Below are positions 55,196-63,791 of a stretch of 64,000 nt of DNA, piece after piece. Numbering within the stretch: the first letter of the stretch is position 1; each line of letters begins with the position of its first letter. The DNA comes from Streptomyces griseus subsp. griseus. Lineage in GTDB: Bacteria > Actinomycetota > Actinomycetes > Streptomycetales > Streptomycetaceae. A program made the translations under genes and the position numbers. The stretch covers positions 6,324,001-6,388,000 of the forward strand of contig NZ_CP032543.1 in assembly GCF_003610995.1 (NCBI RefSeq), in the 5' to 3' direction. Under the pieces are notes generated by a model, which saw nothing but the letters and a program-made list of their open reading frames with translations, searched no databases and had not been told where the DNA came from.

Positions 55196-56650
55196 ATGGG
55201 ACGGCCTGCCGGACGCAAGATCTACGCCCACGCCAAGCTGCGGCGGCTGCGCCGTGAGCGCGGGATGAACCAGGTGGAGCTGGCCCGCGCACTGGGCCTC
55301 TCCACCAGCTACCTCAACCAGATCGAGCACAGCCGCCGCCCGCTGACCGCGCCGGTCCTGCTACGGATCGCGGAGGTCTTCGGCGTCGACCCGGAGTTCT
55401 TCTCCGAGGCCGACGAGGAGCGCCTCGCCACCGACCTGCGAGCCGCTCTCGGCGACGAGGCCTGCGGGACCCAGGTCCCCTTGGAGGAGGCCGCCGATGT
55501 GGCCCGCGACCACCCGGAGGTGGCTCGCGCCCTCGTGGCCCTGCACCACCGCTACCGGGACGCGGCCGAACGCGTCGTCGCCCTCGCCCCGCCCCACGAC
55601 GGCGAGTCGCTCCTCACCGCCGAACCCCACGACGAGGTACGGGACTTCTTCTACGCCCACCACAACCACTTCGGCGCCCTGGACACCGTCGCCGAGCGCA
55701 CGGCGACCGACCTCGGTAGGGGATCGGCGGGCCGCGCCGCCGACGCCCTGAAGGACCGCCTCGCCGCCCGCCATGGCATCACCGCCGTCACCGCCGACCG
55801 CGAACGGGCCACCGACGCCCGCCGGTTCGACCCCGACAGCGGGCTGCTGATGCTCTCCCCGTGGCTCAGCGAGGCCCAGCGCGCCTTCCAGCTCGCCACC
55901 CAACTCGCCCTGCTGGAACACGGATCGCTGCTGGACACCCTGGTCGCCGGCGGTGAGCTCGCCTCCGAACAGGCGGCGGGGCTGGCCAGGATCGGCCTCG
56001 CCAACTACTTCGCCGGTGCCCTGCTCATGCCGTACACCGCCTTCCACCGGGCCGCCGAGGAGCTGCGCTACGACGTCGAACTGCTCCAGGCCCGCTTCGG
56101 CGTCGGCTTCGAGACCGTCTGCCACCGGCTCTCCACCCTCCAGCGGACCGGCGACCGGGGCGTGCCGTTCTCGTTCCTGCGCGTCGACCGGGCGGGCAAC
56201 ATCTCCAAGCGGCAGTCCGCCAGCGACTTCCACTTCTCCCGGCTCGGCGGCACCTGCCCGCTCTGGACGGTGTACGAGGCGTTCTCCGCGCCCGGCCGCA
56301 TCCTCACCCAGGTCGCCGAGATGCCGGACGGCAAAAGGTACTTCTGGGTGGCCCGGACCGTGACGCGCGGCGGGTTCGGGCACCGCGCGCCCCGGGCCGA
56401 CTTCGCCGTCGCGCTCGGCTGCGAACTCCGCCACGCCCACCGCCTGGTGTACGCCGAGGGCCTGGCTCTGGAGGACCCCCGGTCGGCCACCCCCATCGGG
56501 CTCGGCTGCCGGATCTGCGAACGGCAGGACTGCGCCCAGCGGGCCCGGCCCCCGGCCGGGGGCCGGCTGGCCGTCGACCCCGACCGGCGTACGCATGTGC
56601 CGTACCCGGTCGAGGCCGACGGCCCGAGGGACGACCTCAGCGGTGGGTGA
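55196..56650 (+). CDS. ScfR/RamB-type regulator (XRE with DUF2083)
   Basis: A 484-residue regulator of short-chain fatty acid metabolism. Residues 10-62 are a Cro/C1-type helix-turn-helix ([32 protein letters not shown]). A middle IrrE-like domain (about 150-290) lacks a clean HExxH, and the C-terminal DUF2083 domain has [13 protein letters not shown], a Cys cluster for a ligand or metal. Relatives RamB and PrpR/MccR regulate the methylcitrate and glyoxylate cycles through acyl-CoA. It is divergent from prpDBC and overlaps the enoyl-CoA hydratase stop by 14 bases. Confidence 0.88.
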   Translation: MGRPAGRKIYAHAKLRRLRRERGMNQVELARALGLSTSYLNQIEHSRRPLTAPVLLRIAEVFGVDPEFFSEADEERLATDLRAALGDEACGTQVPLEEAADVARDHPEVARALVALHHRYRDAAERVVALAPPHDGESLLTAEPHDEVRDFFYAHHNHFGALDTVAERTATDLGRGSAGRAADALKDRLAARHGITAVTADRERATDARRFDPDSGLLMLSPWLSEAQRAFQLATQLALLEHGSLLDTLVAGGELASEQAAGLARIGLANYFAGALLMPYTAFHRAAEELRYDVELLQARFGVGFETVCHRLSTLQRTGDRGVPFSFLRVDRAGNISKRQSASDFHFSRLGGTCPLWTVYEAFSAPGRILTQVAEMPDGKRYFWVARTVTRGGFGHRAPRADFAVALGCELRHAHRLVYAEGLALEDPRSATPIGLGCRICERQDCAQRARPPAGGRLAVDPDRRTHVPYPVEADGPRDDLSGG

Positions 56651-57446
56651 ACTCCGCCGGCCGCTTCTCCGTGAACGCCTTCATGCCCTCCTTCTGGTCG
56701 GCCGTGGCGAACACCGCGTGGAACAGGCGGCGTTCGAAACGGACGCCTTCGGCGAGCGTCGTCTCGAAGGCGCGGTTCACCGCCTCCTTCGCCATCATGG
56801 CGACCGGCGCCGACATGCCGGAGACCGTGTCCGCGATGGCGAGCGCCTCCTCCAGCAGGTCCGTGTCCGGGACGATCCTGGAGACGAGTCCGGCCCGTTC
56901 GGCCTCCTCGGCGCCCATGTTCCGGCCGGTGAGGCAGAGGTCCATCGCCTTGGCCTTGCCGACCGCCCGGGTCAGCCGCTGGGAGCCGCCGATGCCGGGG
57001 ATCACCCCGAGCCGGATCTCCGGCTGCCCGAAGACGGCCGTCTCCGAGGCGATCACCACATCGCACAGCATGGCCAACTCGCAGCCGCCGCCCAGGGCGT
57101 AGCCCCGTACAGCCGCGACGGTCGGTGTCCGGAGCTGGCCGAGCCGGTCCCAGGCGGTGAACCAGTCGCTGAGGTACATGTCCATGTAGCTCTGCGGCTG
57201 CATCTCCTTGATGTCCGCCCCCGCCGCGAACGCCTTGTTCCCGCTGCCGGTGATGACGATGCAGCCGACGTCCGGGTCCCGGTCCAGGGCCTCGGTCGCC
57301 TCGACCGTCTCCCGCATGACGTCCAGGCTCAGCGCGTTGAGCGCCTTGGGGCGGTTGAGGGTGAGCAGGGCGGTACGGCCCCGGCGTTCGACCAGGATGG
57401 TCCCGTACGGGCCCGAGGTGGACGCGCTCTCGCTGTTCTCGCTCAC
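56637..57446 (-). CDS. Enoyl-CoA hydratase
   Basis: A 269-residue crotonase-fold enzyme. [13 protein letters not shown] and the oxyanion-hole [20 protein letters not shown] with catalytic Glu residues in [20 protein letters not shown] are complete. In this operon it hydrates methacrylyl-CoA to 3-hydroxyisobutyryl-CoA in valine degradation. Its ATG overlaps the mmsB stop by 4 bases, and it is the last gene of the operon. Its stop end overlaps the convergent regulator gene. Confidence 0.9.
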   Translation of the reverse strand: MSENSESASTSGPYGTILVERRGRTALLTLNRPKALNALSLDVMRETVEATEALDRDPDVGCIVITGSGNKAFAAGADIKEMQPQSYMDMYLSDWFTAWDRLGQLRTPTVAAVRGYALGGGCELAMLCDVVIASETAVFGQPEIRLGVIPGIGGSQRLTRAVGKAKAMDLCLTGRNMGAEEAERAGLVSRIVPDTDLLEEALAIADTVSGMSAPVAMMAKEAVNRAFETTLAEGVRFERRLFHAVFATADQKEGMKAFTEKRPAEFTHR

Positions 57447-58369
57447 GCGGTGGTGCCTTCCTGTGCATCGGTGGTGGTCGACGAAGCGGCCCGGATGGCC
57501 CGGACGATCCCGGAGAAGTCCTGGTCCGCCCCGGCCCCTTCCGCGAACCGGGCGTACATCTCAGCTGCTCGCAGGCCCAGTTCGGCATCGATGCCGCCCG
57601 CGCGCAGAGCGTTGGCCGCCAGCCCGAGATCCTTCGCCATCAGCGGCGCGGCGAACCCGGGGCGGTAGTCCCGGTTGGCCGGGCTCGTCGGAACCGGGCC
57701 GGGGACCGGGCAGTTGACGGTGAGCGCCCAGCACTGGCCGGAGGCCGCCGACGCCACGTCGTACAGCGCCTGGTCGGAGAGGCCCAGGCTCTCGGCGAGG
57801 ACGAACGCCTCGCTGACGGCGATCATCGAGACGCCGAGGATCATGTTGTTGCAGATCTTCGCCGCCTGCCCGGCGCCGCCCGACCCGCAGTGCACCGCCT
57901 TCCTGCCCATCACGGACAGCAGCGGCTCGGCCTCCGCGAAGGCGCCCTCCTCACCCCCGGCCATGAAGGTCAGCGTGCCCGCTTCGGCGCCCACCACCCC
58001 GCCGGAGACCGGGGCGTCCAGCGACCGGTGGCCGAGGGCCGCCGCTGCCGCGTGGGCGGCCCGGGAGTCGGCCACATCGATGGTGGAGCAGTCGATGAAC
58101 AGGGTGCCGGGGCGCGCCGCTTCGAGGAGCCCCTCCTGCCCGTACAGGGAGAGGACGTGGCGCCCGGCGGGCAGCATCGTGATCACCACATCGGCCTTGT
58201 CGGCCGCGTCGGCGGCGGACCTCGCCCGCTCCACCCCGCTCGCCACGGCGGCGGCCAGACACGTATCGACGAGGTCGTGGCCGAGCACCCGGTGCCCGGC
58301 GCGGACGAGGTTGGCGGCCATCGGGCCGCCCATGTGGCCGAGTCCGATGAACGCGACGGTCGTGGTCAC
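57443..58369 (-). CDS. mmsB: 3-hydroxyisobutyrate dehydrogenase
   Basis: A 308-residue beta-hydroxyacid dehydrogenase. The Rossmann motif [14 protein letters not shown] lies at 4-17; [16 protein letters not shown] is the substrate-binding segment and [11 protein letters not shown] holds the catalytic Lys. It oxidises 3-hydroxyisobutyrate to methylmalonate semialdehyde with NAD. GTG 58369 overlaps the preceding stop, so the five-gene operon is translationally coupled here. An upstream in-frame Met lies inside the neighbouring gene and is rejected. Confidence 0.92.
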   Translation of the reverse strand: MTTTVAFIGLGHMGGPMAANLVRAGHRVLGHDLVDTCLAAAVASGVERARSAADAADKADVVITMLPAGRHVLSLYGQEGLLEAARPGTLFIDCSTIDVADSRAAHAAAAALGHRSLDAPVSGGVVGAEAGTLTFMAGGEEGAFAEAEPLLSVMGRKAVHCGSGGAGQAAKICNNMILGVSMIAVSEAFVLAESLGLSDQALYDVASAASGQCWALTVNCPVPGPVPTSPANRDYRPGFAAPLMAKDLGLAANALRAGGIDAELGLRAAEMYARFAEGAGADQDFSGIVRAIRAASSTTTDAQEGTTA

Positions 58370-59433
58370 CAGGGCACCTCCTGCGGAGAGTCGTCTGCGG
58401 CGAGGGAGAGTTCCTCGTCGCCGGTCGGAGCGAAGTACCGGGCCACGTCGGCGTCCGTGACCTCCACGAGCGTGCCGGGCGACCAGTGCGGCGTCCGGTC
58501 CTTGTCGATCACCTGGGCCCGGATGCCCTCCACCAGATCGGGGGAGGAGAGGGCCGCGCACGAGACGCGGTACTCCTGCTCCAGCACCTTTTCCAGCGGC
58601 CCGAGTTCGCGCGCCCGGCGCAGTGCGGCGAGGGTGACCTTGAGCGCGGTCGGCGAGCGGCCGAGGATCGTGGCCGCCGCCTCACCGGCCGCCGGGGCGT
58701 CGGAGGCGAGCAGCCGCTCCACGATCTCCTCGACCGTGTCGGCCGCGTAACAGTGGTCGATCCAGGTGCGGTCGGCCTCCAGCACCCCGGGAGGCGCTTC
58801 CCGGACATGGCGGCGCAGCACCTCGGCGGGCGGGTCCGTCCGCAGCCCGGCCAGGAACGCGGGCAGCTCCTCCTGCGGTACGAAGTGGTCGGCCAGCCCG
58901 CACAGCAGCGTGTCCCTGGCCCCCACCACCACACCCGTCAGGGCGAGATGGGTGCCCAGCTCACCGGGGGCCAGTGCCAGCAGATAGGTGCCGCCGACAT
59001 CCGGCACGAAGCCGATGCCGGTCTCCGGCATGGCCACCTTGGACCGCTCGGTGACGATCCGGACGCTGCCGTGTGCCGAGACGCCGACCCCGCCGCCCAT
59101 CACGATGCCGTCCATGACCGCGACGTACGGCTTCGGATAGCGGGCGATCCGGGCGTTCAGCCGGTACTCGTCGCGCCAGAACGCGGCCGAGGCCGTGCCG
59201 CCGACGCGGGCGTCCTCGTAGATGGACCGGATGTCGCCGCCCGCGCACAGGCCGCGCTCCCCGGCCCCCGTGACGACGACCGTCGCCACCTCGGGGTCGT
59301 GCTCCCACCGGTCCAGCGCCGCCGCGATCGTCTCCACCATCGCGTGGGTGAGCGCGTTGAGCGCCCCCGGCCGGTTGAGGGTCACCACCCCCGCACGGCC
59401 TTCGGTGTGCACCCGTACGAGCTCCTCGGTCAT
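58366..59433 (-). CDS. 3-hydroxyisobutyryl-CoA hydrolase
   Basis: A 355-residue crotonase-fold protein, longer than enoyl-CoA hydratases. CAGGDIRSIYEDAR and GIVMGGGVGVSAHGSVRIVTERSKVAMPETGIGFVPDVGGTYLLA fit HIBCH, which hydrolyses 3-hydroxyisobutyryl-CoA before the dehydrogenase step. The C-terminal extension (SPGTLVEVTDADVARYF) is typical. ATG 59433 overlaps the acyl-CoA dehydrogenase stop (ATGA). The frame stays open upstream to 61209 through neighbours, but there is no support for that start. Confidence 0.92.
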   Translation of the reverse strand: MTEELVRVHTEGRAGVVTLNRPGALNALTHAMVETIAAALDRWEHDPEVATVVVTGAGERGLCAGGDIRSIYEDARVGGTASAAFWRDEYRLNARIARYPKPYVAVMDGIVMGGGVGVSAHGSVRIVTERSKVAMPETGIGFVPDVGGTYLLALAPGELGTHLALTGVVVGARDTLLCGLADHFVPQEELPAFLAGLRTDPPAEVLRRHVREAPPGVLEADRTWIDHCYAADTVEEIVERLLASDAPAAGEAAATILGRSPTALKVTLAALRRARELGPLEKVLEQEYRVSCAALSSPDLVEGIRAQVIDKDRTPHWSPGTLVEVTDADVARYFAPTGDEELSLAADDSPQEVPW

Positions 59434-60584
59434 CGCAGGGCTCCCGTCAGGCTCCGGGCCACAATGACGCGCATGATCTCGTTGGTCCCTTCCAGGATCT
59501 GGTGGACCCGCAGGTCCCGCACGATCTTCTCGATGCCGTACTCGGCCAGATAGCCGTAGCCGCCGTGGAGCTGGAGCGCCCGGTCCGCGACCGAGTAGCC
59601 GGTGTCGGTGGCGAAGCGCTTGGCCATCGCGCACAACTCCGGTGCCCCGCCCACCTTCCGGTCCAGCGCCTCGGCCGCCTGCCGCACCAGTGCTCGGGCG
59701 GCGGCGAGTTCGGTCGCCATGTCGGCCAGCCGGAACTGGAGCGCCTGGGCGTCCAGCAGCGGGCCGCCGAACGCCTCCCGGTCCGCGAGATGGGCGAGCG
59801 AGCGGTCCAGCGCGCTCTGCGCACCTCCCAACGAGCAGGCGGCGATGCCGAGTCGGCCACCGTTGAGGCCGTTCATGGCGATCCGGAAGCCCTCGCCCTC
59901 CGCCCCGAGCAGCCGGTCCGCCGCGATGCGCACCCCGTCCAGCAGGACCTGGCGGGTGGGCTGTGCGTTCCAGCCCATCTTCTTCTCGTTGGCCCCGAAC
60001 GAGAGCCCGGGGTCGTCCCGTTCGACGAGGAACGCGGAGATCCCGCCGGGCCCGCTGTCGCCGGTGCGGGCCAGCACGATGTAGAGGTGGGTGGCGCCCG
60101 CGCCGGAGATGAACTGCTTGGTCCCCGTCAGCACGTAGTGATCGCCGTCGCGCACCGCGCGGGTGCGGAGTGCGGCCGCGTCGGAGCCCGCGCCCGGTTC
60201 GGTCAGGCAGTAACTGCCCAGCTGCTCCATGGTGCACAGCTCGGGCAGGTACCGGCCGCGCTGGGCCTCGGTGCCGTACCGGTCGACCATCCAGGCGACC
60301 ATGTTGTGGATGGAGAGATAGCCCGCGACGGACGGGCAGCCGGTGGCGAGGGCCTCGAAGACGAGGACCCCGTCGGAGCGGGACAGTTCGGAGCCGCCGA
60401 GGTCCTCCCGTACGTACACACCTCCGAGGCCGAGGCCCGCCGCCTTCCGCAGAACGTCGACGGGGAAGTGCTTGTCCTGGTCCCAGGCCACGGCGTGCGG
60501 GGCCAGGTGTTCCTGGGCGAAGTCGAGTGTCGTCTCGACGACCGCGAGCTGGTCGTCGCTGAGCAGGGTGGTCACGGCGGTCAT
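59430..60584 (-). CDS. Acyl-CoA dehydrogenase (isobutyryl-CoA type)
   Basis: A 384-residue FAD enzyme. YCLTEPGAGSDAAALRT and the C-terminal QLHGGYGYLAEYGIEKIVRDLRVHQILEGTNEIMRVI (with the GTNEI/flavin motif) are characteristic. It oxidises isobutyryl-CoA to methacrylyl-CoA in the valine pathway, matching its place between mmsA and HIBCH. It starts 4 bases within the preceding mmsA stop (ATGA). Confidence 0.92.
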   Translation of the reverse strand: MTAVTTLLSDDQLAVVETTLDFAQEHLAPHAVAWDQDKHFPVDVLRKAAGLGLGGVYVREDLGGSELSRSDGVLVFEALATGCPSVAGYLSIHNMVAWMVDRYGTEAQRGRYLPELCTMEQLGSYCLTEPGAGSDAAALRTRAVRDGDHYVLTGTKQFISGAGATHLYIVLARTGDSGPGGISAFLVERDDPGLSFGANEKKMGWNAQPTRQVLLDGVRIAADRLLGAEGEGFRIAMNGLNGGRLGIAACSLGGAQSALDRSLAHLADREAFGGPLLDAQALQFRLADMATELAAARALVRQAAEALDRKVGGAPELCAMAKRFATDTGYSVADRALQLHGGYGYLAEYGIEKIVRDLRVHQILEGTNEIMRVIVARSLTGALR

Positions 60585-62083
60585 CCCATGGTCGGAATCG
60601 TGAAGCTCGCGCCGTCCCGGATCCCGGAGGCGGGCCAGCGCGAAGTGACGGTCTTCGTACGGGTGTAGAAGCGGATGGCGTCCGGCCCGTGCTGGTTGAG
60701 GTCGCCGAAGCCGGACCGCTTCCAGCCGCCGAACGTGTGGTACGCCACCGGCACGGGGATCGGCACATTGACGCCGACCATGCCCGTGTCCACCCGGCGG
60801 GTGAAGTCGCGGGCGATGTCGCCGTCGCGGGTGAAGAGGGCGACGCCGTTGCCGTACGGATGCTCCGAAGGGAGGCGCAAGGCCTCCTCGTAGTCGGCGG
60901 CGCGGACCACGGAGACGACAGGGCCGAAGATCTCCTCCTGGTAGATCCGCATGTCCGGGGTGACCCGGTCGAAGAGGGAAGCGCCGGCGAAGAAGCCGTC
61001 CTCATGACCCTCCAAGGCGAAGTCCCTTCCGTCGACGACGAGTTCGGCGCCCTCCTCGATGCCGAGGTCGACATAGCCCCGCACCCGGTCCACCGCGTCC
61101 CGGCCCACCAGCGGGCCGAAGTCTGCGTCCGGGTCGTCCGAGCGGCCGATCCGCAGCTCCGCGATCCGCTCGGTGAGCTTGGCCACCAGTGCGTCGGCGG
61201 TCTCCTCACCGACCGGCACGGCCACCGAGATCGCCATGCACCGCTCGCCCGCCGATCCGTACCCGGCGCCGATCAGGGCGTCCACCGCCTGGTCCAGGTC
61301 GGCGTCCGGCATCACGATCATGTGGTTCTTCGCCCCGCCGAAGCACTGCGCCCGCTTGCCGTGGGCGGCGGCCGTGGCGTAGATGTGCGCGGCGATCGGT
61401 GTGGAGCCGACGAAGCCGAGCGCCTTGACGCGCGGGTCCTCCAGCAGGGTGTCCACGGCCTCCTTGCCGCCGTTGACGACGTTCAGGACACCGGGCGGAA
61501 GCCCTGCCTCAAGGAACAGTTCCGCCAGCCGCAGCGGTACCGAGGGGTCCCGTTCGGACGGCTTGAGGATGAAGGCGTTTCCGCAGGCCAGAGCCGGTGC
61601 GGCCTTCCAGAGCGGGATCATCGCCGGGAAGTTGAACGGGGTGATGCCCGCGACCACACCGAGCGGCCGGCGTAGCGAGTGGACGTCGATCCCGGCGCCC
61701 GCGTTGTCGCTGAACTCGCCCTTCAGCAGGTGCGGGACACCGGCGGCGAACTCCACCACGTCCAGGCCGCGCGCGATGTCGCCGTGCGCGTCGGCGACGG
61801 TCTTGCCGTGCTCGGAGGAGAGCAGCCGGGCCAGGGAGTCCTTCTCCTTCTCGACCAGCTGGAGGAAGCGCAGCAGGACACGGGCCCGGCGCTGCGGGTT
61901 CCACTCGGCCCAATCGATCTGCGCCTCGGCCGCGTCGGCGATGGCCGCCTCGGTCTCGGACCGGCCGGCCAGCGGCACCCGGGCCTGGACCCGGCCGGTG
62001 TTGGGGTCGTGGACATCGCCGTACGTGCCCGAGGTGCCGGGCGTGTGCTTGCCGCCGATGAAATGGGTGAGTTCGCGGACCAT
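60581..62083 (-). CDS. mmsA: Methylmalonate-semialdehyde dehydrogenase (acylating)
   Basis: A 500-residue aldehyde dehydrogenase. GFVGSTPIAAHIYATAAAHGKRAQ (NAD site), AGERCMAISVAVPVG with the nucleophilic Cys, and PFNFPAMIPLWKAAPALACGNAF are MMSDH-like. It converts methylmalonate semialdehyde to propionyl-CoA with CoA and NAD. It is the first gene of a five-gene, minus-strand valine operon. The ATG at 62083 has a weak GCAGG site. The long leader upstream contains the cobalamin riboswitch. Confidence 0.95.
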   Translation of the reverse strand: MVRELTHFIGGKHTPGTSGTYGDVHDPNTGRVQARVPLAGRSETEAAIADAAEAQIDWAEWNPQRRARVLLRFLQLVEKEKDSLARLLSSEHGKTVADAHGDIARGLDVVEFAAGVPHLLKGEFSDNAGAGIDVHSLRRPLGVVAGITPFNFPAMIPLWKAAPALACGNAFILKPSERDPSVPLRLAELFLEAGLPPGVLNVVNGGKEAVDTLLEDPRVKALGFVGSTPIAAHIYATAAAHGKRAQCFGGAKNHMIVMPDADLDQAVDALIGAGYGSAGERCMAISVAVPVGEETADALVAKLTERIAELRIGRSDDPDADFGPLVGRDAVDRVRGYVDLGIEEGAELVVDGRDFALEGHEDGFFAGASLFDRVTPDMRIYQEEIFGPVVSVVRAADYEEALRLPSEHPYGNGVALFTRDGDIARDFTRRVDTGMVGVNVPIPVPVAYHTFGGWKRSGFGDLNQHGPDAIRFYTRTKTVTSRWPASGIRDGASFTIPTMG

Positions 62084-62327
62084 GGAAACCTGCTCTCGTC
62101 GGTGAGATCGTCAGGAGAGATCCGGGGATGGCGCACGGGCCCCACCGCACGCGGCGCTCGGGCCGGGTGCGCGCGGGCGTGAGGGGGCTCGCCGTCGGGG
62201 GACGCGAAGGGCTGGGGCCGTCAGGGGGAAGCGGGGAGAACCGCTCGCCGGGACGGGCCTGCGGGGCCGTGGGTGCGGACCGGTGCCATGCGTGTCTGCT
62301 CCATCCTCGTGGAAACACGGAACATCC

Positions 62328-62485
62328 CGCGGCCGGTATCCTGACTCCCGGATCAGCGCCCGCCCTCATGCCTTCCCGACGGCTGCTTCGCCGTCAGTGG
62401 CGTTTCCCGCGAGGACGCACTCCCCGGTCACAGTGGCGGGACCGCGCCGGAATCGCACCGGCTTCCCTGACACCACGGGCCTTGA
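62328..62485 (-). ncRNA. Cobalamin (B12) riboswitch
   Basis: Read on the minus strand, conserved elements occur in order: GGGAAGCCGGTGCGATTCC, GCGGTCCCGCCACTGTGAC, a GCCACTGACGG arm, GGGAAGGC, and the B12 box AGTCAGGATACCGGCC (about 62346-62331). Spacing is that of the class-I cobalamin riboswitch. It ends about 245 bases upstream of mmsA on the same strand and runs antisense to cobF's upstream region. Such riboswitches normally switch genes off when B12 is plentiful. Ends are approximate. Confidence 0.93.
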
Positions 62486-62558
62486 GCGTGGCCGGCGTAC
62501 AGCCGGACACACCCTTGAGGGTGCCCGGCTGCACGCCGACCACCCCGCTGCTCACGAA

Positions 62559-62586
62559 CATATAGTTGGACGTCCTAGTAAGTCCA
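62559..62586 (-). promoter_or_regulatory. Promoter with central GGACGTCC palindrome for the riboswitch transcript
   Basis: On the minus strand TGGACT (62586-62581) and TATATG (62564-62559) are spaced 16 bases, and the palindrome GGACGTCC (62568-62575, extended TAGGACGTCCAA) lies in the spacer. A start near 62553 would put the riboswitch in the 5' leader. A repressor at the palindrome could act in addition to the riboswitch. Confidence 0.5.
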
Positions 62587-62656
62587 CCCCGCCTCGCCCC
62601 GGCCACCCTCGGGCCCGGCGCGATCGCGCGCCCCGCTGCTGGCATGATCGGCCGAC

Positions 62657-63475
62657 ATGAGCGACGCACCACGGCACATCCTCGTCATCGGCATGGGAGC
62701 CGGCGACCCCGACCACCTGACCCTCGCCGCGGTGAAGGCGATGCGCAGGGCGCAGGTCTTCTTCGTGCTCGGCAAGGGCCGGGAGAAGGAGTCCCTGACC
62801 CGGCTGCGGCGGGACATCCTGGCCGAGCACCTCACCGGCCCCTACCGGGTCGTCGAGGCCGAGGACCCCTGGCGGGACCGCACCCAGGACGACCGGGGCC
62901 GCTACACCTCGGCGGTGCACGACTGGCGCCACCGCCGCGCCGACATCTGCGAGCGCCTGATCATCGAGGAGCTGGCACCGGGGGAGACCGGGGCCTTCCT
63001 GGTCTGGGGAGACCCTTCCCTGTACGACAGCACCCTCGCGATCCTGGAGGACATCCGGGCCCGTGGAACGGTCGAATTCGGCCATGCGGTGATCCCCGGG
63101 ATCAGCAGCGTCTCCGCGCTCGCCGCCCGCCACCGCACCTCCCTGAACCAGGTCGGCCGCCCCATCCACATCACCCCCGGCAGGCGGCTCGCCGGAGGGT
63201 TCCCGGACGACGACGGCGACATCGTGGTGATGCTGGACGGCCACGCGAGCTTCACCCATCTGACGGGCAGGGGGCTGTGGATCTACTGGGGCGCCTACAT
63301 CGGCACCCCGGACGAACTCCTCGTCTCCGGCCCCCTCGACGAGGTCGCCGGGCAGATCAGCCGGGTGCGCGCCGAGGCCCGCGAACGCCACGGCTGGATC
63401 ATGGACACCTATCTGCTGCGCCACGGGCCGGAGGCCGCCCACGGTACGGAGAGTCCGGGCGGCACCGGCAGCTGA
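62657..63475 (+). CDS. cobF: Precorrin-6A synthase (deacetylating)
   Basis: A 272-residue tetrapyrrole methylase. ILVIGMGAGDPDHLTLAAVKAM and FLVWGDPSLYDSTLAIL with VIPGISSVSALAAR match CobF of the aerobic B12 pathway, which methylates C1 and removes acetate. It is the only cob gene seen. It is divergent from the riboswitch, so that riboswitch cannot control it in cis. A CATGAT box lies eight bases before the ATG with no ribosome binding site; a leaderless start is possible. Confidence 0.93.
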   Translation: MSDAPRHILVIGMGAGDPDHLTLAAVKAMRRAQVFFVLGKGREKESLTRLRRDILAEHLTGPYRVVEAEDPWRDRTQDDRGRYTSAVHDWRHRRADICERLIIEELAPGETGAFLVWGDPSLYDSTLAILEDIRARGTVEFGHAVIPGISSVSALAARHRTSLNQVGRPIHITPGRRLAGGFPDDDGDIVVMLDGHASFTHLTGRGLWIYWGAYIGTPDELLVSGPLDEVAGQISRVRAEARERHGWIMDTYLLRHGPEAAHGTESPGGTGS

Positions 63476-63480
63476 GGGGC

Positions 63481-63505
63481 TCCGGCCCGCGAGCGGGGGC
63501 CCGGA
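63481..63505 (+). terminator. Hairpin after cobF
   Basis: TCCGG (63481-63485) and CCGGA (63501-63505) close a stem that continues with CCC/GGG pairs around GCGAGC. Probable terminator six bases after the cobF stop. Confidence 0.5.
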
Positions 63506-63593
63506 CAGGTGGCGGGTGTGGGATGACACCGGGCGGCGGGTCGCGTCGAGGCGCGGGCGGCCGCCGCACCTCGCCGTCGGACCCGGCCGGAGG

Positions 63594-63791
63594 TCAGCTC
63601 CGGGACTCGTGCGCCCGGATCACTCCGAGCCCGTGCCCCAGACTCGGGCACTCGGCGGTCAGGTCGTTGCCCCGCACCAGATAGTCGTGCACGCGCCCGT
63701 CAGCGGGCCGCTCCACGGCCCGGTACAGCGTGCCGTTCACGGTGATCGTCCAGTCGTCGCCGTCCTGGGCCCACCCGACTGTCTTCTTCAT
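63594..63791 (-). CDS. Small hypothetical protein
   Basis: A 65-residue protein of unknown function, starting MKKTVGWAQDGDDWTITVNGTLYRAVERP. The first half looks like two or three beta strands, the second half has PSLGHGLGVIRAHE. No signal peptide, Cys pair or known motif is seen. GAGGGAAG eight bases or so before ATG 63791 supports translation. It is convergent with cobF. Confidence 0.6.
   Translation of the reverse strand: MKKTVGWAQDGDDWTITVNGTLYRAVERPADGRVHDYLVRGNDLTAECPSLGHGLGVIRAHESRS

Larger units (their letters stand above)
62084..62656. other. Divergent control region between mmsA and cobF
   Basis: The 573 bases hold no convincing protein gene. From mmsA outward: about 240 bases of GC-rich leader, a cobalamin riboswitch on the minus strand, a GGACGTCC palindrome with a promoter-like pair, and the short cobF upstream part. 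A 27-codon open frame (62304-62221, minus) lies between riboswitch and mmsA. Confidence 0.7.

Noticed and set aside
58366..61209. Very long minus-strand frame that would fuse upstream sequence to the 3-hydroxyisobutyryl-CoA hydrolase
   Set aside because: The upstream two thirds overlap the acyl-CoA dehydrogenase and mmsA in another frame; the family begins at MTEELVRVHTEG at 59433.
62657..63475. cobF as the target of the B12 riboswitch
   Set aside because: The riboswitch elements read only on the minus strand and therefore are not in the cobF transcript.
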